This document shows, in pieces, positions 19,569 to 27,636 of a DNA stretch of 40,003 nt. A program made the translations under genes and the position numbers. This DNA comes from Cytophagales bacterium (GTDB taxonomy: Bacteria; Bacteroidota; Bacteroidia; Cytophagales; ES-bin-26). The stretch spans positions 1-40,003 of the forward strand of contig JACMKY010000379.1 in the NCBI GenBank assembly GCA_014379925.1, read 5' to 3'. Below the pieces are notes generated by a model. It was not told where the DNA came from. It ran no database searches and saw only the letters and a list, made by a program, of their open reading frames with translations. How positions within the stretch are numbered: position 1 is the stretch's first letter; the number at the start of each line of letters is the position of its first letter.

Positions 19569-21464
19569 TCAATTTGGAAAATCTTTCCGTAAAAACCGAA
19601 ACCGTTTCCTGGCTTCGGCGGTGAAAATGCTTCCGGGGTAATTTTTGAGGTGCTCCTGGTACAGTTCCATTGCCTTTTCTTTTTGATCCAATTTCTCTTC
19701 CAGGATCTTGGCCATCAGAAAGTGGGCATCATCACTGAGAATATCGTATTTGTACTCCTTCACGATCTTCTCTAAGTTGTTGAAAGCCTTTTGGTTCTCG
19801 TTCAATTTCAAGTACACGTTTGCCTGCAGCCACAGGATTTCGTCTGCTAAGCTATGGTCTTTGTACCTGGTCTGCATTTGATTCAACCGGTTCATTACTT
19901 CTTCGTATTGATTCTGAAAGACCAGCAGCTCCACGGAGGCGTATTCTCGCATGGCCGTTTCCGTGCTATCCAATCCGGTATTGTCCTGAATGAGCAGGCT
20001 CAAGTCCATGGCATCGTTGGCAATCTCCCGCGAAGTGGCCATCTTCAATACGTCCAAGTGTTCTTGCGCCAACGCAAACTCTCCTTTGAAATACGAAAGC
20101 TTGGCATTTTTCAATTTTGCTTCGTAGCCGATGGGTTGCTCTTTTTCCGCTTTTTCGACTTGCGCGTACAGCAGGGCCGATTCCCACGGTTCGTTCTTAA
20201 GCAGGTAAATATCGCCCAAATCCATTTTGCAACGATCCACAAAGTTCCGGTCGTTCGGCGCAATCCGGATGGCTTGTTCCAGAATGGTCACCGCGGTGTC
20301 TTTTTCATTCAAGTAAAAAGCGTGAAGCAGGGCCATGTTCCGTAAACCTTCCATCGTTTTATAGTTTCTCCCCAACTCATCGAATAACTTCTGATAGTCG
20401 ACGATCAACGAACGGATCTCCGGGGGATTGACTGGATAGGTGTTCTTGACCAGTTCTTCCTTGGCTTGAACCAAGTAGCGGCGCATGACCGGGTAGTTGG
20501 GACTCTTCGTGTATTCACGCGTCAAGTACTCAAAAATCTGTTCCGCACTTTTATAATCTGTGTTCTGAATGCTGATCATACCAATTTCCATCAGCTTAGA
20601 CCCTTCTAATTTATAGCGTTTGTCGGTGGAACGGGCTTGCACGAACGCCCGGTAAAAATCCTTTTGTTGAATGTAGTGCCAGATTAACAAATCACTGTAC
20701 AAGGATTGGTTTGGGTATTTCTGCACCCTTTCAATCAGGATTTTCTTTAGCAGATCGAAATCCTCTGCCTTTACCAGTTCGTCCTGCAATGAGTTTTGAA
20801 TAAATTCCTCGCTATTTTTTACCGTCAATCCCAGATTGAGGTATTCCTCGATCATTTTTTCCTTCTGGCCAGCTATTTTATACAAGCCGGCCAGTTGATA
20901 CGCGTATTCACTCGGATTCTTGGCGTTTTTCCGGCCTGCTAGGTAGGCTTCCTCGGCCCTGGGCAATTTATCCGCTTCGATGAAATACTGTGCCAGGCTA
21001 TTCAGCTGGGTCGGGTCGCTTTTAACCGCATCAATGGTTTGTTCGTACTGTTTTCGAGCCTCCGAATCTTTCCCTTGCTTCTCCAGTAAAAGTCCGTATT
21101 CTGCCTTGTACAAAGGTTCACCCGCGTTGTTCTTGATCAGACGGCGGAGAAATTTTTCGGCTTCGCTGTATTCATTCAATTGAGCCAGCGTCACAACGTA
21201 CTTTTTGTATACCTGCTTTGCCACGTTTTCGTTTTTGGCCAGTTTTTGGTAGATCGTCCGGGCTTTTTCGTAATCACCCTTCTGAAAATACTCGTTTGCT
21301 AATTCGGAATCCTGCCCTTTGACCTGCCCGAACGTGGCAAGCACTCCCAGTGCCAAGGGAACAAGAAATGAGTGGCGTAAAAACCGGTGGTTACCTTTAA
21401 GAGCGAGCTTTGCTTTTTTCGGGATGCGTTGCGTATTGTTCTCCATTGGTTTCATTGGTTTCAA
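19569..21464 (-). CDS. Tetratricopeptide repeat protein
   Basis: 631 aa. Signal peptide followed by repeated TPR-like helices (ANEYFQKGDYEKARTIYQKLAKN, SEAEKFLRRLIKNNAGEPLYKAEYGLLLEKQGK..., KAFNNLEKIVKEYKYDILSDDAHFLMAKILEE). Confidence 0.85.
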   Translation of the reverse strand: MKPMKPMENNTQRIPKKAKLALKGNHRFLRHSFLVPLALGVLATFGQVKGQDSELANEYFQKGDYEKARTIYQKLAKNENVAKQVYKKYVVTLAQLNEYSEAEKFLRRLIKNNAGEPLYKAEYGLLLEKQGKDSEARKQYEQTIDAVKSDPTQLNSLAQYFIEADKLPRAEEAYLAGRKNAKNPSEYAYQLAGLYKIAGQKEKMIEEYLNLGLTVKNSEEFIQNSLQDELVKAEDFDLLKKILIERVQKYPNQSLYSDLLIWHYIQQKDFYRAFVQARSTDKRYKLEGSKLMEIGMISIQNTDYKSAEQIFEYLTREYTKSPNYPVMRRYLVQAKEELVKNTYPVNPPEIRSLIVDYQKLFDELGRNYKTMEGLRNMALLHAFYLNEKDTAVTILEQAIRIAPNDRNFVDRCKMDLGDIYLLKNEPWESALLYAQVEKAEKEQPIGYEAKLKNAKLSYFKGEFALAQEHLDVLKMATSREIANDAMDLSLLIQDNTGLDSTETAMREYASVELLVFQNQYEEVMNRLNQMQTRYKDHSLADEILWLQANVYLKLNENQKAFNNLEKIVKEYKYDILSDDAHFLMAKILEEKLDQKEKAMELYQEHLKNYPGSIFTAEARKRFRFLRKDFPN

Positions 21465-21512
21465 GAAGCTGGGTACCCAAGTTACGTAATTATTCCTTTG
21501 GCTTTTTTTCCA

Positions 21513-21912
21513 TTATACACCCTCTTGCTTTTTTTCAAAGAAAATTCATTATAACTATTAGGCGTGTGGAAAAGTGGAAAACCCGAAGGTGTGTTTTCTT
21601 CACCAAGATTTTTTGTGGATAACACGGATGGTTATCCACCAACACATCCACTGGCTACTGCTTTTTAATGAGTGGATTAGTCGTTTATCCACCCGCAACT
21701 GATAAAATGAAGAGTAGGTGCCTTTGTGGATAAGATTTTTAAATCAGCTGTGGACAATTGTGTGCGTTTGCGGTGTAAAACGGTCCCCTTGTGCACAGAC
21801 GTTTTGGGTGTACGCTATCAAGGGGAGTTTGGTTTCAGTTGTGAACATATCCATTGACCTTTTTCCCTTGTTATACACCCGTTAAGCAATTGTATCCACA
21901 GGTTTATCCACA
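21513..21912. promoter_or_regulatory. Candidate replication-origin-like DnaA-box cluster
   Basis: Exact TTATCCACA/TGTGGATAA: 21614-21622, 21725-21733, 21904-21912. One mismatch to TTATNCACA: 21513-21521 (TTATACACC), 21565-21573 (TGTGGAAAA), 21632-21640 and 21685-21693 (TTATCCACC), 21749-21757 (TGTGGACAA), 21789-21797 (TTGTGCACA), 21871-21879 (TTATACACC), 21892-21900 (GTATCCACA). AT-rich cactttttattaaacaaaactaatttt follows the last box. Confidence 0.6.
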
Positions 21913-22196
21913 CTTTTTATTAAACAAAACTAATTTTGGATTGACCCGAAATCAGATGCTTCCAGGTAAAAAGTACGCGTATCAACCCCAGTTTGGTCAA
22001 TAATTAGGGAAGGCCTGTTGGGTAGGAGTTGCCAGCAGTATGGACAGCGCGAAAGTGCGCGCAGATGGAAGTACCAAAAGAGTAGAAATTACGGAAGTAG
22101 TGCTTTAACCAACCAAGATTAGCGATTACGGTTGCTAAAAATCCCGATAATCAACTTATTTCTGCTGCGGGCTATCGATCATTGGCTGTTTACCAG

Positions 22197-23855
22197 CTAT
22201 TGCAGTGTAACGTTGATTTCCTGTAGCTCCCAATTCTGCTTCAGCTTAATCACCTGCTGGTTGTCTTTCTTGCTATTGTCGGAGAATAACACGATTTTTT
22301 CGGGTAGCTCACCCGCCTCAATGTCCCCGCTGTCCCACTTGCCGTTTTTATTGTCATCACTGATAACGCGGATGAGGTAATCACCCGCGTTCAAAAAGTC
22401 GAATTGATAGGTCTTGGTATCTCGTTTCTGAGCCACTGATTTAAAGTCGACGGTGAGCAATTCAATGATAAATGACGCTGCCGCCGTGGTGATGCTCCCT
22501 CCAATGCTTCCATAATTCTCCAGTTCCTTAATTTTGTGATTGGTTTTTATTACTTGGCTGGTATCATTTTCAATGGAGAGAAAAGTGCCCTTTGGAATTT
22601 CCACCCTGATTTCTCTTTTCGCATTGACTTTCGCCTTGACCGTTAAAAGTGTTTTGTACGCATCCCATTGGTAATTCTCTTCGGTAAGGGGAACCAAGCT
22701 AATTGTATCCGCCAGAATTCGGATACCTTTGGGTTCGGACGAACGAATTGGCTTGCTGAATCTGATTGCAAATACCAAGTCTTTTTCTACTTCTTCCCCA
22801 TCTTTGGGTGTAGTACCGACCGACCAGCTGTTAGCGACCTTTGGTTCATTTCTTCCTTTCCTATCCGGGGCGCTTTTTTCCGGCGCAAACTTGATCTTTA
22901 CGGTGTCCTGGTAAGAATTTCCCGCCGAATCCAACGCCGTAATCTGCACCGGAATGCTGTCGTTCGCTGAAACTCCTTTAAAGAACACGATCTTCTTCTC
23001 GCCTTCCCGCATGTAGGGGATTGATTGGTAATCATTCGGCAGCGTTACTTTCGCCTCAACCAATCCTTCGTCAAATTCAAGGGTGTATTTATTTTCGCTT
23101 GCGCTCGCATTGTCAACCTTGGGAGGACGCTTGTCGATTTTTACTAAATTCAATTGCACGTTTGAAGCGCTTCCTTTTTCTAAATTTATCGGCTCCGTTG
23201 CGAAGGCTACTTTTTCAGTTGCTTGGTCGTAGGTAAGGTTGCCATTTTTGTCTTCTACCGCGTATACCCGATAACTGCCGTTTCTGATGTTTTCCAGTGA
23301 AAAATTGCCGGCACTATCGGTTCGCGTCGAATAATAAGGTTTATCCTTAAAAACCGTGGCCGTATCGTTGGTTTGGTAAAGCGACACGACTGCGTTCAGT
23401 ACGCCATTTCCGCGCAACGGATCTCTCACGTTTCCGGCAATAAGTAGTGAGTCAATTACCTTGCCCGTGCTAAAAACTATTTTGACGTCGCGAGCAATAT
23501 TTTTTTCCGCCAAGTCCACGAATGCATTGCGAAAATTGAGGGTGTACGTTGTATTGTCCTGAAAAGGCTGGTCAAAGGTTAACTTGATGCCCGTTTTAGT
23601 GAGCTTAGATTGGTAATCGCCCTTCGTACTGGGCGTAATTAACAGTTCCTGCTTCAGGTTTTCCACCCGAATCAGCTCATCGAATTCCAATTCTATTTCC
23701 TGGTTTTTGTATTGAGTGCTCTTGGATTCGGGCGTACTTCTGATTAGGACGGGAGGGGTTGCGTCTTTTTCTCCACCCGTAGGAACGGAGGGACTAGCGC
23801 AACGAAGCAAAAAAAGCGCGATCAAAAAAAGAAAGCAGACGAAAATTAATTTCAT
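22197..23855 (-). CDS. Ig-like (SbsA/Big_5-type) domain-containing lipoprotein
   Basis: 552 aa. Lipobox FLLRCASPSVPTGGEKDATPPVLIRSTPES; IELEFDELIRVENLKQELLITPS; TYTLNFRNAFVDLAEKN; a pattern common in Bacteroidota. Confidence 0.8.
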   Translation of the reverse strand: MKLIFVCFLFLIALFLLRCASPSVPTGGEKDATPPVLIRSTPESKSTQYKNQEIELEFDELIRVENLKQELLITPSTKGDYQSKLTKTGIKLTFDQPFQDNTTYTLNFRNAFVDLAEKNIARDVKIVFSTGKVIDSLLIAGNVRDPLRGNGVLNAVVSLYQTNDTATVFKDKPYYSTRTDSAGNFSLENIRNGSYRVYAVEDKNGNLTYDQATEKVAFATEPINLEKGSASNVQLNLVKIDKRPPKVDNASASENKYTLEFDEGLVEAKVTLPNDYQSIPYMREGEKKIVFFKGVSANDSIPVQITALDSAGNSYQDTVKIKFAPEKSAPDRKGRNEPKVANSWSVGTTPKDGEEVEKDLVFAIRFSKPIRSSEPKGIRILADTISLVPLTEENYQWDAYKTLLTVKAKVNAKREIRVEIPKGTFLSIENDTSQVIKTNHKIKELENYGSIGGSITTAAASFIIELLTVDFKSVAQKRDTKTYQFDFLNAGDYLIRVISDDNKNGKWDSGDIEAGELPEKIVLFSDNSKKDNQQVIKLKQNWELQEINVTLQ

Positions 23856-23880
23856 TGGTCGACTGGAAAAGAGCCGGTTT

Positions 23881-24771
23881 TCAGGCTTTCGATTTGATTA
23901 AGTAGATCAAGCTCGAATAGTTATTTCCATTTTCCTCCGCCCACTGGTTGGAAGCCCTTCCATTCCGAAAAGCCTGCCAATAATCAGTCTTTCCATCCCG
24001 GTATCGGCTGCTCAACAGACTGATGTAGTACGCGTCCAATTCCATTGGAATAATCTTCTGTATGATCAACCGATGTTTCAAAAAGAGCGCGCGGACTGTA
24101 TCGGGAGAGAAATGATAAAGATGACGGGGTACGTCGTAGGCGGCCCATTTTTCACGGTATAGCTTGGCATCGTAGGATTCACAGTTGGGTACTGCGACCA
24201 GCAATGTACCGTTTGATGTGAGCAGTTTTTTCAGTTTTTTCACACTTTCATCCAACTGGTGAATGTGCTCGAGTACGTGCCACAACGTAATTGTTTCGAA
24301 TGTTTCACCGGGGAAAGCACTCAGTAAGTTTTCCTCAACCTGAGACTTGACGCGGGTATGGGCTAAGCCACGCGCCTTTGCGTCCGGTTCGGTCCCATTT
24401 ACGTTCCATCCTGACTTTTGGCATACCTCCAAAAACGTGCCCGTACCACATCCCACGTCCAACAAGCGCTTTTTCTCGCTCCCCAGTGAGTTGATCAGTT
24501 TTAATTTCTTTTGCAGGGTAAACTTCCTGGCAAAATGATACAGTTGATTGACGATTCCTCGTGTCGTATTGCTGTGGGAAATGTACGCCTCTGATTGGTA
24601 ATACCGACCCGCATTTTCTTGCGTCGGTCTGGGATTCGTCAATTTGAAACGACACTTTTTACACTCTACGATCGCGAAACTTTCCTGAGTTACGGTGTAA
24701 TCCTGGCAAATCATCAGGTTAGTAAACTGGTCACTTCCACAAATGGGGCAATTGCCTATTCTTTCGTACAT
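23881..24771 (-). CDS. Class I SAM-dependent methyltransferase with N-terminal zinc-ribbon-like motif
   Basis: 296 aa. N-terminal CPICGS...CKKC; LLDVGCGTGTFLEVCQKSGWNVNGTEPD; TITLWHVLEHIHQLDESVKKLKKLL. Confidence 0.88.
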   Translation of the reverse strand: MYERIGNCPICGSDQFTNLMICQDYTVTQESFAIVECKKCRFKLTNPRPTQENAGRYYQSEAYISHSNTTRGIVNQLYHFARKFTLQKKLKLINSLGSEKKRLLDVGCGTGTFLEVCQKSGWNVNGTEPDAKARGLAHTRVKSQVEENLLSAFPGETFETITLWHVLEHIHQLDESVKKLKKLLTSNGTLLVAVPNCESYDAKLYREKWAAYDVPRHLYHFSPDTVRALFLKHRLIIQKIIPMELDAYYISLLSSRYRDGKTDYWQAFRNGRASNQWAEENGNNYSSLIYLIKSKA

Positions 24772-24825
24772 TCAGTCGGGTGTGCGCGTTAAATTACGTT
24801 GCCTTTTTTTCGAATTTTTTGTTTT

Positions 24826-26694
24826 TCATCTGCCCACGTACACCATCAAAATCGACAAGTCAGAAGATGACACACCGCTGATTCTTGACGCCTGACCAAT
24901 GGTAAGGGGCTTTATTTTTTTTAATTTTTCCCGGCCTTCGTTCGACATGGCCAAGAGCGCATCGTAGTTGAGATCGGGCCCAATTCGGTAGTCTTCCAAT
25001 TCAATTAATCGCTCGGCGCTTTTCAATTCTTTGTCCAGGTAACTTTCGTACTTCACCCCAATTTCTGCCTGTTCCACTACGTCAGCTTCAAAACTGGAAA
25101 CATCCATCGCCAGGGGACAAACCGATTGTAGTCCCTGGATGGTAATTTCGGGCCTTTTCAACAAGGAGTGAAGCGCTATCTTCTCCCTTACCGGAGCCGT
25201 ACCGAGTTGCTCCAGACCTGGATTAATTACTTCCGGATTTACCTTCGTGCTTTTTAACAGTTGAATTAGCCGGGCCGTTTCTTCTTTTTTCTTCTTTACT
25301 TTTTCGAAACGATCTTCCGAGGCCAGACCCAAACGAAAACTTTTCTCGGTTAGCCGGATGTCGGCGTTGTCCTGACGGAGCAAGGTGCGGTATTCGGCTC
25401 GGGATGTGAACATGCGATAAGGTTCATCCGTACCCTTGTTAATTAAGTCGTCAATGAGTACCCCGATGTAGGCCTCCGACCGGTTTAAAACCAACTGCTC
25501 CAGGTCATTTATACTTTGATGCGCATTAATTCCGGCCATTAAGCCTTGACAGGCCGCTTCTTCGTATCCCGTGGTTCCATTGATTTGTCCGGCGAAAAAA
25601 AGATTCTTGACCCTTTTGGTTTCGAGGGTATTTTTCAACTGGGTGGGTGGGAAATAGTCGTATTCAATGGCGTACCCTGGTCGGAACATTTTTACCCGTT
25701 CAAACCCCGGAATCTTGATCAATGCGTTGTACTGCACTTCTTCGGGCAAGGAAGTTGAAAAGCCATTCACGTATACTTCCACGGTATCCCACCCCTCGGG
25801 CTCGACGAAGATCTGGTGCCGGTCTTTGTCGGCGAACCGGTTGATCTTGTCTTCTACTGATGGGCAATACCGGGGGCCCAAGCCCTTGATGCGACCCGTA
25901 AACATCGGTGACTTATTGAAACCCGTGCGCAACACCTCGTGAACTACCTGATTGGTGTAGGTAATGAAACAGCTCTTTTGCTCGGCAAGGAGTGGGGTAT
26001 CGGTATAGGAAAATTTACCCGGGTTTGCATCGCCCGGTTGCTCTTCCATGGCTTCGTAATTTAAACTGCGGCCGTCCACGCGCGGTGGAGTCCCCGTTTT
26101 CATTCTACCGGCCTCGAAACCCAACCCAATGAGCTGCTCAGTGATTCCCGATGCGGCTTTCTCCGCCACTCTCCCCCCCCCGAAGCTCTTGTCTCCAATG
26201 TGAATTAGGCCGTTAAGAAAGGTGCCATTCGTCAAAACGACGGTTTTTGCTTCAATTTGAATACCCAGTGCAGTCCGGACCCCCATCACCACGTCACCGC
26301 TAATCACCAGTTCCGTTACGGTGTCCTGCCAAAAATCCACGTTGTTTATTTTTTCCAACGCCAGCCGCCATTCCGTAGCAAATTTCAGCCGGTCACTTTG
26401 ACACCGCGGGCTCCACATCGCGGGCCCTTTCGAGCGGTTCAGCATTCTGAATTGAATCATCGATTTGTCGCTGATGATTCCCGACAGACCTCCCAGCGCA
26501 TCGATCTCCCTCACAATTTGACCTTTGGCAACGCCGCCCATCGCGGGATTGCACGACATCTGGGCAATGTTTTGCATATTCATTGTGATCAGCAAAACCT
26601 TCGAGCCTAGGTTGGCCGCACTCGCTGCCGCCTCGCACCCCGCGTGACCAGCCCCGACCACTATTGTATCGTACTTGGGAAACATATCTTTCAT
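24826..26694 (-). CDS. mnmG: tRNA uridine-5-carboxymethylaminomethyl(34) synthesis enzyme MnmG (GidA)
   Basis: 622 aa. YDTIVVGAGHAGCEAAASAANLGSKVLLITMNMQNIAQMSCNPAMGGVAKGQIVREIDALGG; GRMKTGTPPRVDGRSLNY; FFAGQINGTTGYEEAACQGLMAGINA; MFTSRAEYRTLLRQDNADIRLT. Confidence 0.97.
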   Translation of the reverse strand: MKDMFPKYDTIVVGAGHAGCEAAASAANLGSKVLLITMNMQNIAQMSCNPAMGGVAKGQIVREIDALGGLSGIISDKSMIQFRMLNRSKGPAMWSPRCQSDRLKFATEWRLALEKINNVDFWQDTVTELVISGDVVMGVRTALGIQIEAKTVVLTNGTFLNGLIHIGDKSFGGGRVAEKAASGITEQLIGLGFEAGRMKTGTPPRVDGRSLNYEAMEEQPGDANPGKFSYTDTPLLAEQKSCFITYTNQVVHEVLRTGFNKSPMFTGRIKGLGPRYCPSVEDKINRFADKDRHQIFVEPEGWDTVEVYVNGFSTSLPEEVQYNALIKIPGFERVKMFRPGYAIEYDYFPPTQLKNTLETKRVKNLFFAGQINGTTGYEEAACQGLMAGINAHQSINDLEQLVLNRSEAYIGVLIDDLINKGTDEPYRMFTSRAEYRTLLRQDNADIRLTEKSFRLGLASEDRFEKVKKKKEETARLIQLLKSTKVNPEVINPGLEQLGTAPVREKIALHSLLKRPEITIQGLQSVCPLAMDVSSFEADVVEQAEIGVKYESYLDKELKSAERLIELEDYRIGPDLNYDALLAMSNEGREKLKKIKPLTIGQASRISGVSSSDLSILMVYVGR

Positions 26695-26720
26695 ACTATC
26701 AATTGGTATTTTCTTGGTAA

Positions 26721-26771
26721 TGTTCCACGTGGAAACATTTCAATTTCTTCCGTTTGTTTCCACGTGGAACG
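26721..26771. promoter_or_regulatory. Pair of inverted parS-like palindromes upstream of mnmG
   Basis: TGTTCCACGTGGAAACA (26721-26737) and TGTTTCCACGTGGAACG (26755-26771). The 16-mers GTTCCACGTGGAAACA and TGTTTCCACGTGGAAC are exact reverse complements. Each core TTCCACGTGGAA is palindromic and resembles the ParB site consensus TGTTNCACGTGAAACA. Confidence 0.6.
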
Positions 26772-26795
26772 TTTTTTGAATACATTCAACAACAA

Positions 26796-27221
26796 TTAAG
26801 CAACGAAGAAACGAAGATAACTATTCTCTTTCTGGCGCATAATTTTAATTTGATCACGGGTCGAATCTTGGTAGCCCAATAGATGGAGCACGCCGTGAAT
26901 CAGTACCCGGACCAACTCTGACTCAAAATCAACCCGGAAATCAGTTGCGTTTTCCCGCACCCGGTCAATGCTAATAAAAATATCCCCGTCAATGGTGAGC
27001 GGGGATGTAGCATTGTCAAAAGTGATAACGTCGGTCAAATAATCGTGTTCAAGGTAATCAATGTTCAACTTGAGTAGGTACGCATCAGAACCGAATACGT
27101 AATTCAAATGGGCGAGTTGAAAATGCTCGAGCGTGACAATTTCAGCTAAACGCTGGCGAATCCAGGCTTCGTTTTCGAGAGTGAAATCAGTATCAACCGA
27201 AAAAAAAGCAATGCTGCCCAT
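26796..27221 (-). CDS. ybeY: Endoribonuclease YbeY (rRNA maturation factor)
   Basis: 141 aa. LTDVITFDN...GDIFISIDRVRENA...ELVRVLIHGVLHLLGYQD, with the HGxLHLLGYxH-like metal-site motif. Confidence 0.93.
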   Translation of the reverse strand: MGSIAFFSVDTDFTLENEAWIRQRLAEIVTLEHFQLAHLNYVFGSDAYLLKLNIDYLEHDYLTDVITFDNATSPLTIDGDIFISIDRVRENATDFRVDFESELVRVLIHGVLHLLGYQDSTRDQIKIMRQKENSYLRFFVA

Positions 27222-27623
27222 TTAGTTGAAGTAAAAAATTAACTCCACGCAGCGACCATCATTTTTAAAATGAACTTCGTCGGATAGGTGACGCATCAAA
27301 AATATTCCTCGGCCACCAATCCGGTCAATGTTCTCCGGGGCGGTAGGGTCTTGCAAATTGTTGTAATCGAATCCTTCGCCTTCGTCCTCAACCACGAAGG
27401 AAATGGAATTTTCCCGCAAGAAAAGAGAGAGGTTGACATTCTTCGCCTTGTCTTCTTTGTTGCCGTGTTTTACTGCGTTGTTCACCGATTCCGTTACGGC
27501 AATCATGATGTTGCCGTAAATGTCGTCTTCAATGTTAAACCGATCCTTGGCATTGTCAATGAAGCTCTCAACGATTCGTATGTTTTCGATGAGAGAAGGA
27601 ATCTGTATTCTAAGAGATTTCAT
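27222..27623 (-). CDS. ATP-binding protein, HATPase_c_2 / anti-sigma regulatory factor-like
   Basis: MKSLRIQIPSLIENIRIVESFIDNA...IMIAVTESVNNAVKHGNKEDKAKNV...VVEDEGEGFDYNNLQDPT...GRGIFLMRHLSDEV. The start at 27623 avoids overlap with the DUF4175 gene. Confidence 0.9.
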   Translation of the reverse strand: MKSLRIQIPSLIENIRIVESFIDNAKDRFNIEDDIYGNIMIAVTESVNNAVKHGNKEDKAKNVNLSLFLRENSISFVVEDEGEGFDYNNLQDPTAPENIDRIGGRGIFLMRHLSDEVHFKNDGRCVELIFYFN

Positions 27624-27636
27624 GAGAAAAAGCGAA

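Noticed and set aside
22132-22380. 82-aa plus-strand ORF in the gap next to the Ig-like gene
   Set aside because: Mostly antisense to the 3' end of the Ig-like lipoprotein gene; Ser/Leu-rich translation without features of a real protein.
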